Below, in pieces: positions 33,359 through 41,742 of a stretch of 47,043 bases of DNA. The translations under genes and the position numbers were made by a program. Position 1 is the first letter of the stretch. Each line of letters starts with the position of its first letter. Source of the stretch: Robiginitomaculum sp. (GTDB taxonomy: Bacteria; Pseudomonadota; Alphaproteobacteria; Caulobacterales; Maricaulaceae); contig WFUF01000001.1 in NCBI GenBank assembly GCA_015485155.1, positions 1-47,043 of the forward strand, in the 5' to 3' direction. Below the pieces are notes generated by a model. The model was not told the origin of the DNA and ran no database searches. It saw nothing but the letters and a program-made list of their open reading frames with translations.

Positions 33359-34732
33359 ATGAAAAACCAATTGCCCGAAAGCATTAAATCCGGTGCCTCA
33401 CCACTTTATTTACTCACCCCCGATCTTTTACAGCACTGGCTAAAGCTGGCACCGGAAATTGCAGCAAACTGGGTGCGCTCAAATGGATTTAGCGCCAAAA
33501 CCGCTCAAATTATGAAAGTTCCCGTGGACGGTTGTCCAGAACTTACCCTTGTTGGACTTGGTCAAAAACCAACCGCAAAAGATATTGGTGCTTTACCTGC
33601 ACTTTTAGGTGAAGGTAATTATTTTCTGGCCTTTGCCCCCGCAGCACTGGATCGCAGCCAGATGGCGCTATTTTGGCTGATGGGTTGTTATCGCTTTGAA
33701 GATTTTAAGGGCATTAAGTCAAAACCAGCCTGTTTGCATATTGCTGGTGCAAACCGGGCATTGGTTTTGGCTAAAGCCGAAGCAATTGTTCTGGCCAGAG
33801 ATTTGATCAATACACCTGCCAATATTCTTGGTACCGAAGCGCTTGAAAAAGCAGTGTTTGATCTGGGTGAAAAATTTGAAGCCAAGGTTAGCAGTATTGT
33901 TGGTAATGATCTGCTAGAGGAGAATTACCCTATGATCCATGCGGTTGGGCGAGCGGCAGAACAAGCACCAAGACTGGTGCATCTAATGTGGGGAAATGAG
34001 AGCAATCCGGTAATATCCCTGGTTGGCAAGGGAGTTATTTTTGACACTGGCGGCCTGAATATTAAAACCGGGAAGTTTATGAAGTTAATGAAAAAGGACA
34101 TGGGTGGTGCTGCCAATGCCATGGCGCTGGCGCGCATGATAATGCAGGCCAAATTACCAGTGTTTCTGAATTTATTTGTCCCGATTGTGGATAACGCAAT
34201 TTCCGGCAATGCATATCGGCCCAGCGACGTACTAAACTCCCGTTTGGGACTTACGGTAGAGATTGACAATACAGATGCTGAAGGGCGGCTTATTCTGGCC
34301 GATGCGTTAACCCGCGCTGTTGAGGATCAACCTGAATTATTGATCGATTTTGCTACCCTAACTGGTGCGGCCAGGGTGGCATTAGGCCCGCAAATGGCTC
34401 CATTTTATACAAATGATGAAAAATGGGCTAATCGGCTTCAGCGAGCTGCCAAGGCAAGTTCTGATCCGGTCTGGCAAATGCCGCTGTGGGATGGCTATGA
34501 TAATTGGCTTGATAGTGATATTGCCGATATTTGTCATACCTCGAGCAGTCCAATGGCCGGCTCCGTAACCGCTGCCTTGTTTTTGCAACGCTTTGTTGCG
34601 GATATACCGTGGATCCATTTTGACATTTATGGCTGGTCGGAGAAGCAGCGCCCAGGCCACCCTGTTGGTGGTGATATTCAGGGACCGCTGGCCGTGTTTT
34701 CCATGCTGCAGGAGAAATATCAGTGTGAATAA
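33359..34732 (+). CDS. Leucyl aminopeptidase family protein (M17)
   Basis: This cytosolic di-metal aminopeptidase of the M17 family removes N-terminal residues from peptides. It has about 457 residues. Metal and active-site motifs are GVIFDTGGLNIKTGKFMKLMKKDMGGAANAMALA and the family signature NTDAEGRLILADAL, followed by LIDFATLTGAARVALG. ATG 33359 is preferred to TTG 33347. The next gene, an NlpC/P60 hydrolase, starts within its last eight bases. This M17-NlpC pairing fits breakdown of peptidoglycan-derived peptides. Confidence 0.92.
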   Translation: MKNQLPESIKSGASPLYLLTPDLLQHWLKLAPEIAANWVRSNGFSAKTAQIMKVPVDGCPELTLVGLGQKPTAKDIGALPALLGEGNYFLAFAPAALDRSQMALFWLMGCYRFEDFKGIKSKPACLHIAGANRALVLAKAEAIVLARDLINTPANILGTEALEKAVFDLGEKFEAKVSSIVGNDLLEENYPMIHAVGRAAEQAPRLVHLMWGNESNPVISLVGKGVIFDTGGLNIKTGKFMKLMKKDMGGAANAMALARMIMQAKLPVFLNLFVPIVDNAISGNAYRPSDVLNSRLGLTVEIDNTDAEGRLILADALTRAVEDQPELLIDFATLTGAARVALGPQMAPFYTNDEKWANRLQRAAKASSDPVWQMPLWDGYDNWLDSDIADICHTSSSPMAGSVTAALFLQRFVADIPWIHFDIYGWSEKQRPGHPVGGDIQGPLAVFSMLQEKYQCE

Positions 34733-35582
34733 GACATTTGACCCGAGAACTACACCGGCTAGAGCTGATCTGGCTGCAGATTTTTTGCAAGGCCAAATAA
34801 GTGCCAAAAAATTTGTAGCCGGGAGGAGATTTCATGTTCAGGCAATGGTCGCTGATATGGTGGCTGCGCCGAATGAGGATCAGAGCCTGCAAACACAATT
34901 ACTGTCTGGTGAAGAAATCATTGTCTATGAGCAAAAGAACGGCTGGGCATGGGGGCAGGCAGTTGTTGATGGTTATGTGGGATATGTAAATGCTGATACC
35001 CTTGCTCTGAAAGAACAGGAGCCAGGTTATCGGGTATGTTCCTTGCGTACGGCGGTTTTTCGTCGTCCTGATGTTAAAGCGCCGGTGTCAGGCTTTCTGC
35101 ATTGTAATTCCCTGGTGCAGGTTGAGGCTGTACAAGGAAATTTTGGAAAAGTTTCTGATGGCTGGGTATTTTTGGGCGATTTAGCGCCAATAAATACAGT
35201 AGCATCGGACTGGGTGGAGGTTGCGCATAAATATTTACATGCTCCCTATGTCTGGGGTGGGCGCAGCAGTTTTGGTCTTGATTGTTCAGCTTTGGTGCAA
35301 AATGCACTGCTGGCCGCCGGGAGTTCATGTCCCCGGGATTCAGATATGCAAGAGGCTGTACTGGGAGAACCTGTATCCTTGTCGAAAATGGACACAGGCC
35401 TGCTGCGTGGGGATTTGGTGTTCTGGCCTGGGCATGTGGGAATTATGCTTGATCATAAGCAGTTTCTGCACGCCAACGCCTATCATATGGCCACGGTTAT
35501 AGAGCCTTTGACTGCGGCAATCAGTCGCATACAAAAAACCTCCGGATCGGTTCGTTCGATCCGAAGGTTGCTCGGAGCCTAA
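34725..35582 (+). CDS. NlpC/P60 family cysteine hydrolase with SH3-like domains
   Basis: This protein of about 285 residues has an N-terminal region with two bacterial SH3-like segments (about residues 35-165) and a C-terminal NlpC/P60 domain. The catalytic Cys is in FGLDCSALVQNAL, His in FWPGHVGIMLD and the third polar residue in FLHANAYH. NlpC/P60 enzymes cleave gamma-D-Glu-diamino acid links in muropeptides. No signal peptide is seen, so cytoplasmic recycling (dipeptidyl-peptidase VI-like) is likely. The GTG start at 34725 has AGGAGAA upstream and overlaps the aminopeptidase stop. Its 3' end hosts a minus-strand terminator. Confidence 0.9.
   Translation: MNKTFDPRTTPARADLAADFLQGQISAKKFVAGRRFHVQAMVADMVAAPNEDQSLQTQLLSGEEIIVYEQKNGWAWGQAVVDGYVGYVNADTLALKEQEPGYRVCSLRTAVFRRPDVKAPVSGFLHCNSLVQVEAVQGNFGKVSDGWVFLGDLAPINTVASDWVEVAHKYLHAPYVWGGRSSFGLDCSALVQNALLAAGSSCPRDSDMQEAVLGEPVSLSKMDTGLLRGDLVFWPGHVGIMLDHKQFLHANAYHMATVIEPLTAAISRIQKTSGSVRSIRRLLGA
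35533..35569 (-). terminator. Rho-independent terminator for cytochrome c, inside the convergent gene
   Basis: AACCT-C-CGGATCG (35537-35549) pairs with CGATCCG-A-AGGTT (35557-35569) around a 7-base loop, with one mismatch. On the minus strand the stem is followed by a T tract (six A on the plus strand at 35533-35538). It lies about 75 bases after the cytochrome c stop, within the last codons of the NlpC gene. Confidence 0.75.
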
Positions 35583-35642
35583 GCGCAAGACGAAAGCTTT
35601 AGTCTGACGATTCGCCTTACACTTATGCTCTTTACTGTGCTT

Positions 35643-36275
35643 TTATTGCGAAGGAACTTCCGCTGAGTCTATGGCGTCTGCGACCGCTTCAGAGGTTTTC
35701 TCGATTATCTGCGCGGCTTCTTCAGCAGCATTGTCCGCAATTGTCGGCAAGGCCACCGGATTATCAGAATGGGTGCGCAACCACGCGATTAAATTTGCTC
35801 TGTCTTTTGGCTTTTTAATGCCGGCAAATCCCATGATTGTTCCTGGCATAAACTCCTGTGGTTTGGTAAAAAAGGCATCCAGGTTTTCAAAACTCCAGGT
35901 TAATCCCGCGTTCTTTAATGCCGCAGAATATCCAAAAGATTCAACGTGTGCAGTCTTATTTCCAACTATATCCCATAGATTTGGACCAAGTCTGCGACCT
36001 CCATCTTTTTCAAAGGTATGACAGGCTACGCATTTTTTTGCGACCCGCGCCCCTGCCTCAACATTGGCGTTGGCAAGTAGCTCTTCCAGACTTGCCTGCT
36101 TAACCTCTTCGGCCGGTGCTGTGTTTTCCTGTGTCTTTGCCACCTCAATGGCATAACCAGGTTTTTCCGGCTGTGTGGAGTGAATCAAAGAGTGACTGAC
36201 TTCCTTGATTACAAAGATCGCCAGTCCAGTTACTAAAATTGCTGCAAAAATTTTATTCCAAAAAAGACCGCCCAT
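35643..36275 (-). CDS. Membrane-anchored class I cytochrome c (CycM-like)
   Basis: This 210-residue protein has an uncleaved N-terminal transmembrane anchor (about residues 5-24), a linker, and a cytochrome c domain (about residues 70-170). The haem site is CVACH, followed by GPNLWDIVG; the Met axial ligand is probably in EFMPGTIMGFAG. A further ~35-residue acidic, Ala-rich C-terminal extension is present. It resembles the CycM/c552 electron carriers that feed terminal oxidases. It is divergent from kdsB, a recurrent alphaproteobacterial neighbourhood. A minus-strand terminator lies about 75 bases beyond the stop. Confidence 0.92.
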   Translation of the reverse strand: MGGLFWNKIFAAILVTGLAIFVIKEVSHSLIHSTQPEKPGYAIEVAKTQENTAPAEEVKQASLEELLANANVEAGARVAKKCVACHTFEKDGGRRLGPNLWDIVGNKTAHVESFGYSAALKNAGLTWSFENLDAFFTKPQEFMPGTIMGFAGIKKPKDRANLIAWLRTHSDNPVALPTIADNAAEEAAQIIEKTSEAVADAIDSAEVPSQ

Positions 36276-36316
36276 TTGGCCTAACCCTCATTATTGTTTT
36301 CAGATCCATGCCCACC

Positions 36317-36333
36317 GATGAAACTGATTCATC
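36317..36333. promoter_or_regulatory. Dyad in the cytochrome c/kdsB divergent region
   Basis: GATGAA-ACTGA-TTCATC is a perfect 6-base dyad with a 5-base centre, about 42 bases upstream of the cytochrome c start and about 110 upstream of kdsB. It contains one GANTC methylation site (GATTC). It is a candidate operator only. Confidence 0.3.
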
Positions 36334-36444
36334 CAGTGTTTTACATAACAAAATCATAAGAACAAGTCGCAGATTTCAATTGCAGGTTTGAAGCATTGAT
36401 TTATGACTATTGCCAAGGCCGCAATCAAGCTGGATAAGGTTCCC

Positions 36445-37203
36445 ATGAATACCTGTATTGTAATACCGGCCAGGATGGCTTCTACGCGATTACCCGGCAA
36501 GCCCCTGGCTGATATAGCCGGGGTGCCAATGGTGTTGAGGGTGGCGATGGCGGCAAGAAAAGCCGGGTTTGCAGAGCCTTTGATTGCGGCAGCAGACAAG
36601 GAGATATTTGATTGTGCGAAAGCTGCCGGGTTTTCTGCAGTTATTACGCCTCCTGAATTGCCCTCCGGCACAGACCGCGTGCAGGCAGCTATCAATAGCT
36701 CTCCTTTGACCAAAGAAGCGGACTTTATTGTGAACCTGCAAGGAGACCTTCCTGCCATTGCTCCGGAATTGATACAAAGGGTTGTGCAGGTATTGGAGCG
36801 GGCAGATTTTGCACAGATTGCCACTTTGATCGCAAAAGTCACATCTGAGTCAGAAAAGTCAGATCCCGACGTGGTAAAGGCGGTTGTCACCGCCTTGGGA
36901 CCAGACGGAAACCCGTTACAGGACGATATATTGCGGGCTCTTTATTTTACCCGGGCTGCCGCCCCTTCCGGAGATGGGCCCATGTATCAGCATATTGGAA
37001 TTTATGCCTATAGGCGTGATGCTCTTGCCAGGTTTACTTCACTTTCGCCCAGTGAACTGGAAAGAGTAGAAAAACTGGAACAGTTACGGGCTTTGGAAAA
37101 TGGAATGCAAATCGCGGCGGCTGTAGTGGATGAGGTGCCGGTCGGGGTCGATAACCCGGAAGATCTGGAACAGGTGCGAGTTCATTTTAAGGGTGATGAG
37201 TAA
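36445..37203 (+). CDS. kdsB: 3-deoxy-manno-octulosonate cytidylyltransferase
   Basis: KdsB activates KDO as CMP-KDO for LPS inner-core synthesis. It is 252 residues from ATG 36445 with the classic N-terminus NTCIVIPARMASTRLPGKPLADIAG, the nucleotide motif NLQGDLPAI and HIGIYAYRRDALARF, and ends with EVPVGVDNPEDLEQVR. A longer start at 36403 adds 14 residues; 36445 fits the family length (about 250) and has an AAGG about 6 bases upstream. The stop overlaps the pheA start (TAATG). Confidence 0.95.
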   Translation: MNTCIVIPARMASTRLPGKPLADIAGVPMVLRVAMAARKAGFAEPLIAAADKEIFDCAKAAGFSAVITPPELPSGTDRVQAAINSSPLTKEADFIVNLQGDLPAIAPELIQRVVQVLERADFAQIATLIAKVTSESEKSDPDVVKAVVTALGPDGNPLQDDILRALYFTRAAAPSGDGPMYQHIGIYAYRRDALARFTSLSPSELERVEKLEQLRALENGMQIAAAVVDEVPVGVDNPEDLEQVRVHFKGDE

Positions 37204-38042
37204 TGGATAAAATTTCATTTCAGGGGGTGCCTGGCGCTTATTCACATATGGCTTGTGTCAAACATTACCCGGAACTTGAGCCGATGGCTTGTGAGAGTTT
37301 TGAGCAGGCATTTTTTGTTGTCAGTGAAGGCAAGGCCAAATTTGCCATGATTCCGGTGGAAAACACTCTGGCTGGCAGAGTGGCTGATATTCATTATTTG
37401 TTGCCAGAATCAAATCTTGAAATCCGTTCCGAGCGGTTTTTGCCAATCAAGCACCAATTGCTGGCCAAAGAGGGGGCCAGTCTGGATACAGTCAAAAGGG
37501 CTCATTCTCACATTATGGCGCTGGGCCAGTGTAGATTATCCTTAAAACGGCTAGGCATTAAGGCCGTTCATGCCAATGATACTGCCGGGGCTGCGCAAAT
37601 GATCTCCGAGCAGGATTCGCTGGAAGATGCAGCTGTGGCTTCAGATCTGGCCGGGGAGGCTTATGGGCTGGTTAATCTTTGCGCAAATATTGAAGATGCA
37701 GCACACAATACCACCCGGTTTCTGGTTATGCAGCCCGCACAAGAACTTGTCCCCTATCAACCACAGAAAAAGTATATCAGCAGTTTTGTTTTTGAAGTCA
37801 AAAACACTTCCGGAGCGCTTTATAAAGCCATGGGCGGCTTTGCCACTAATGGTATTAATATGACAAAACTGGAAAGCTATCAATTGGGGGGCAGTTTTAC
37901 TGCGACCAGATTCTTTTGCGATATTATGGGACATCCAAAAGAGCCTGCAGTTGCGCAGGCAATAGAAGAAGCCGGTTTTTTCTGTTCCAGGCTGCGTCGT
38001 GTTGGAACCTATGAGGCTGACCCTTTTCGCGACAAAAAATAA
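37203..38042 (+). CDS. pheA: Prephenate dehydratase
   Basis: PheA converts prephenate to phenylpyruvate in phenylalanine synthesis. The 279-residue protein has a prephenate dehydratase domain (ISFQGVPGAYSHMA, IPVENTLAGRVADIHYLL, the catalytic-region Thr in NTTRFLVM) and a C-terminal ACT regulatory domain (about residues 195-270) for phenylalanine feedback. The usual ESRP loop is ESYQLG here. It is the stand-alone form without chorismate mutase. It is translationally coupled to kdsB by a one-base overlap. Confidence 0.94.
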   Translation: MDKISFQGVPGAYSHMACVKHYPELEPMACESFEQAFFVVSEGKAKFAMIPVENTLAGRVADIHYLLPESNLEIRSERFLPIKHQLLAKEGASLDTVKRAHSHIMALGQCRLSLKRLGIKAVHANDTAGAAQMISEQDSLEDAAVASDLAGEAYGLVNLCANIEDAAHNTTRFLVMQPAQELVPYQPQKKYISSFVFEVKNTSGALYKAMGGFATNGINMTKLESYQLGGSFTATRFFCDIMGHPKEPAVAQAIEEAGFFCSRLRRVGTYEADPFRDKK

Positions 38043-38080
38043 AAATTCGCATTTGGGTCAGAAAATCCAACATTCATCTG

Positions 38081-39025
38081 TCAAACGGGTGCATAATCCT
38101 GATCTTTTGTCACCCAATTACGCAATAATAAACCACTTGCAGTATGATCAAATGGTGGCAGCACATCCGGATGCTTTCCTGCCAAAATTAATTTTACCTC
38201 CTCGCGAGTAAACCAGTGGGCATCTTCTAATTCGTCTTCTAAGGTGATTTGGGAGCTAAGCGCAGTTGCAACCATGCCTATCATCAGCGAATGGGGAAAC
38301 GGCCATGGCTGTGAAAATGCATAAGAAACTTTACCAACCCGTATTCCGGCTTCTTCCATTACTTCGCGTCGACAGGCTTCTTCCAGGCTTTCTCCTGGTT
38401 CTACAAACCCGGCCAGTGTCGAATAACGGCCCGCAGGCCAGCTGGCATTTCGGCCAAGTAAACAGTGATTATCATCAATAACCATCATAATAACTGCCGG
38501 GTCAACACGCGGAAAATGCTCTGCCTCACAACTATTGCAAATTCGTTTTTCCCCGCCGCCTGCAAGTTGTGATGGCGCGCCACAACATCCGCAAAACCGA
38601 TTTAGTGAATGCCAGTTAGCCAAAGAAATAATTCTCCCGGCAATTGCCAAATCATTTGCCGGCAACAGGGCCAGACCCTCACGCAAGGATAAGAACCGGC
38701 CCATGGCATCAAACAGATCATCGTTGATTCCGGGTTCTACCGCGATTGCAAACCATGGGCGGCGAGATTTATGCTCCACCCCCAAAAACAATATATCGGG
38801 GTTATCGTCGTTCAGCTGTTGCAATATTTCGGCACTAACCAAGACCAGCATGCCCTGATCGTCAGTTAGTATCTGATCATTTCGCACAATTACAAAAACC
38901 GCATCAGGGTGATTTTGCAGCTTTATTATTGCATCTGGTTTTTTACGCAAGGCATCCAGACGATCCAGCGGATCGCCACTTAAGGAAATGGTAAATTGCT
39001 CCGGTTCCATTTTGGCCCCTGGCAT
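38081..39025 (-). CDS. nudC: NAD(H) pyrophosphatase / decapping Nudix NudC
   Basis: NudC hydrolyses NADH to NMNH and AMP and removes NAD caps from RNA. The 314-residue protein has a zinc ribbon (CGCC ... CNSC, about residues 140-165), a Nudix box beginning GFVEPGESLEEACRREVMEEAGI, and the family hallmark SQPWPFPHSLM downstream of it. It is followed on the minus strand by no close gene; its stop is 38 bases from the convergent pheA stop. The PepSY gene lies 21 bases upstream on the same strand. Confidence 0.95.
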   Translation of the reverse strand: MPGAKMEPEQFTISLSGDPLDRLDALRKKPDAIIKLQNHPDAVFVIVRNDQILTDDQGMLVLVSAEILQQLNDDNPDILFLGVEHKSRRPWFAIAVEPGINDDLFDAMGRFLSLREGLALLPANDLAIAGRIISLANWHSLNRFCGCCGAPSQLAGGGEKRICNSCEAEHFPRVDPAVIMMVIDDNHCLLGRNASWPAGRYSTLAGFVEPGESLEEACRREVMEEAGIRVGKVSYAFSQPWPFPHSLMIGMVATALSSQITLEDELEDAHWFTREEVKLILAGKHPDVLPPFDHTASGLLLRNWVTKDQDYAPV

Positions 39026-39046
39026 AAGCGTGCTGTTATCAGGTCA

Positions 39047-39775
39047 TTATTGCGGGTTTTTTTTGCGTCTTGGACGAGGCCGCAATAAAAACCGGTGAAT
39101 CAGCAATCCAATACCGGTAAGGGTAAAAACCGATGCACTAAACGCAAAGAAAATCAGCAAGGGATGATTAAAATCATCCCGATCTCCATAGTCCATAATA
39201 TGCAGCATCCAGAAAAAATCAAACAAGCGCCATACCGATGAGCGATGGGCAATGATGCGGCCTTCGTTAATATCAGCCCAAACCGTGTAATTTTTTGGCT
39301 CGGAAAACTCTGCTCGCCATAAGGGGCCACGGTAACGCACCTCTACCGGGCCTTTCTCTACGCGCTCAAGGGCAATAATTTTACCCTTGCCGACATAATC
39401 CATAATAATAATTTTTCTTGCAGTGTCTTTATCAAGAGGCAAAAGCGACTGACCGGAGCTTGCGGATAACAGGGCCGTCTTTTCTTTTGCCTGTAACCGC
39501 CACGCAGGCTCACCGGCAAAATTTTCCAACTGAATGCCAAGCAATTCATCAAGTCCTGATAATTCGGCGGCTTTTTCCGCGCTAATGTTAATGGATAAAT
39601 CAGCGGGCAAAGCCTTAACTTTAGCAATTTGGGCTTCAGATCGTACAGTTTCGATGGGAAATACGGCCATTACAAATCCGCCAACTGTCCACATTACCAA
39701 TTGCAGTCCCACTAACAGGCCAATCCATTTATGGGTTCTGGTTAAAATGGCTGCAAATTTGATTTTCTTGTTCAC
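39047..39775 (-). CDS. PepSY domain-containing membrane protein
   Basis: This 242-residue protein has an N-terminal transmembrane helix (about residues 14-38, after RTHKWIGLL, a PepSY_TM-like opening), a periplasmic region with a PepSY-like stretch, and a second helix near the C-terminus (about residues 205-230). It ends in a very basic cytoplasmic tail (RPRPRRKKN). PepSY-associated membrane proteins are often linked to iron or copper reductase or peptidase control. No haem or flavin motif is seen, so the role is open. Confidence 0.72.
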   Translation of the reverse strand: MNKKIKFAAILTRTHKWIGLLVGLQLVMWTVGGFVMAVFPIETVRSEAQIAKVKALPADLSINISAEKAAELSGLDELLGIQLENFAGEPAWRLQAKEKTALLSASSGQSLLPLDKDTARKIIIMDYVGKGKIIALERVEKGPVEVRYRGPLWRAEFSEPKNYTVWADINEGRIIAHRSSVWRLFDFFWMLHIMDYGDRDDFNHPLLIFFAFSASVFTLTGIGLLIHRFLLRPRPRRKKNPQ

Positions 39776-39832
39776 TTGTTCCCCCTGTAAGTGCTTTATC
39801 TACGGGTTGTAGCACTAACGGACAAAAATCCA

Positions 39833-40588
39833 ATGTCTTTTACCAGCCTTATAGTTTTGCTTTTGGCTAGCTTCGGTACAGCCTTTTTATCCGGCATTTT
39901 TGGTATGGCTGGCGGTCTGGTTTTAATGGGGGTGTTGCTAAGCATATTGCCTGTACCACAGGCGATGCTGGCTCATGGCGTGTTGCAAATGCTTGCCAAT
40001 GGCTGGCGAAGCTTTTTGCTACGAAAATCAATCCAGAAACCAATAATTATCTGGTATCTGATCGGAGCAGTCATTGCTGTTTTTTTGTTGTTTTTAATAG
40101 CATGGCGCCCTGAGAAATTATTGGTGTTCTTCTTATTGGGCATGGTTCCTTTATTGGTATGGTTGCCGACGAATATTATACATCTTGATGCACAAAAACC
40201 AGCTCATGCCGTTTTGGCTGGCTTTCTTGTAACGGCTCTAAACACTTTTGCCGGAGTTGCAGGGCCGGCACTGGATGTATTCTTTGTTCGTACACATTTA
40301 ACCCGCCATCAGATCGTAGCCACCAAGTCCATTACGCAAGTTATAGCTCATTTCGTCAAAATTGTATTTTGGGGCGGCGTGTTTTTTGACGGGTTTACAG
40401 CACAAAACAGCGGGCTGTTTTTTGCATTGGTTCTGGCAATGCCACTTTCAATTATGGGCACCTGGTTTGGCAGCAAAATCCTAAACCGCTTGCATGACAA
40501 GATATTTTTGCAATGGGTAAAGGTGCTGGTTACGTTGATAGGTCTGATTTACCTGTTACGAGCCGCAAGGGTGTTCATCGGGCAGTGA
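39833..40588 (+). CDS. TauE/SafE family membrane transporter
   Basis: This protein of about 251 residues has around eight hydrophobic helices. The TauE/SafE repeat begins LLLASFGTAFLSGIFGMAGGLVLMGVLL, and the second half has GFLVTALNTFAGVAGPALDVFFVRTHLTRHQIVATKSITQVIAH. The family exports or imports sulfoacetate, sulfite or other small organic anions; the substrate here is unknown. ATG 39833 is preferred over GTG 39791, whose extra N-terminus is not membrane-like. Its last 33 bases overlap the convergent desaturase gene. Confidence 0.88.
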   Translation: MSFTSLIVLLLASFGTAFLSGIFGMAGGLVLMGVLLSILPVPQAMLAHGVLQMLANGWRSFLLRKSIQKPIIIWYLIGAVIAVFLLFLIAWRPEKLLVFFLLGMVPLLVWLPTNIIHLDAQKPAHAVLAGFLVTALNTFAGVAGPALDVFFVRTHLTRHQIVATKSITQVIAHFVKIVFWGGVFFDGFTAQNSGLFFALVLAMPLSIMGTWFGSKILNRLHDKIFLQWVKVLVTLIGLIYLLRAARVFIGQ

Positions 40589-41659
40589 GTCTGAGCCGGG
40601 CCTCTGGTTTTCCCCCTTATCCGCAGCCGCAGCATCTTGCCACAACCTGATCAGAGCATGGGCAAGGCTGTTGCGACTTGCCTGTAAATAAAGCGAATTA
40701 TCAGACAGCCCATCACGCAAAACAGCATAGGCCTTGGGAAGATTGTGATATGGCATGCGCGGATATAAATGATGGGTGGCATGAAAGCGCAATCCCACCG
40801 GGGCCCACAGGGTAGTAATGATAGGGTGTCCGGGAATGTCTACCGAGTCCAGAAATTGTTCAGCAACCGACATTTTTTCTGTGCCCGGATTACGATAGGC
40901 ATGAGCAGCTAATGTGCGAAGAGAGTTCAAAAGAAAGATAAAAACCGCAATCACATACCATAAAATCAGAGCCTTTACTGGGATTACTTCCGTCCAGACC
41001 AAAGCGATGGCTGTCCAGCCATAAATTGTGGTCAGAACTTCTTGTGCGAACCATAAAAGCCTAGGATCGCTTTTCTTTGGCATGGGCCGAACATAGGTAA
41101 GATCAATAGTAAGCGAGGACAGGCTGTTCCAGATAATTTTGCGCAAAATAGGAAATACCCAGGAAATCGGTCCCAGAACCAAAAAACGCAGTATAAAAAA
41201 TCCCGGCAAAATAAAAATCAGCAGCATATAGCCAATAATGCCAAGCGGATTACCGGCCCCAAATGGCAGATACTCCCCATCGTCCTTGGTTCCGTATACA
41301 TCATGTACATGATGATGACGGTGCACGCCGTGATAGGTAAAAGCTGGAATTAACAGAGCAAAACCACACAAAAAATTCCAGACAAACCGGAAGGCCTTAA
41401 AGGTGCCGGTTTTTAGATGGGTAAGCTCATGGGTGAACAAAACCGCACGATAAAGAGCAAATGTTGCAATCAAAACACCGGCTGCCCCTTGCCATGAAAA
41501 CCACGGATACAGCACTGCAATTACAAACCCCGCCCACCCCAGCGAGATGGACAACAGAAAATCAGACCAATAAATTTTTGGATCTGGCTTCATTAAATCG
41601 GCCACAAGCCGATTGGCTTCAGCCATTGGGAATGAGCCATTATCGCTCAAGATCGTCAT
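40556..41659 (-). CDS. Membrane fatty-acid desaturase family protein
   Basis: This 367-residue integral membrane di-iron enzyme has the three histidine clusters of the fatty-acid desaturase superfamily: HELTH (about residue 92), HGVHRHHH (about residues 126-133), and HATHH with a further His in MPYHNLP (about residues 305-320). Hydrophobic helices flank them. The family includes lipid desaturases, hydroxylases and carotenoid-modifying enzymes, and the exact reaction is not clear. It ends with a Ser/Pro-rich tail overlapping the end of the convergent TauE gene. Next upstream on the same strand is the ArnT-like gene, 83 bases away. Confidence 0.88.
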   Translation of the reverse strand: MTILSDNGSFPMAEANRLVADLMKPDPKIYWSDFLLSISLGWAGFVIAVLYPWFSWQGAAGVLIATFALYRAVLFTHELTHLKTGTFKAFRFVWNFLCGFALLIPAFTYHGVHRHHHVHDVYGTKDDGEYLPFGAGNPLGIIGYMLLIFILPGFFILRFLVLGPISWVFPILRKIIWNSLSSLTIDLTYVRPMPKKSDPRLLWFAQEVLTTIYGWTAIALVWTEVIPVKALILWYVIAVFIFLLNSLRTLAAHAYRNPGTEKMSVAEQFLDSVDIPGHPIITTLWAPVGLRFHATHHLYPRMPYHNLPKAYAVLRDGLSDNSLYLQASRNSLAHALIRLWQDAAAADKGENQRPGSDSLPDEHPCGS

Positions 41660-41742
41660 ATTATTTCACTATGTTGCCCCAGCATCCCCTATTGACTACC
41701 GGGTTTTGATAATGCCTGCAAGTTGCCTAAGTGACGCAAGTT

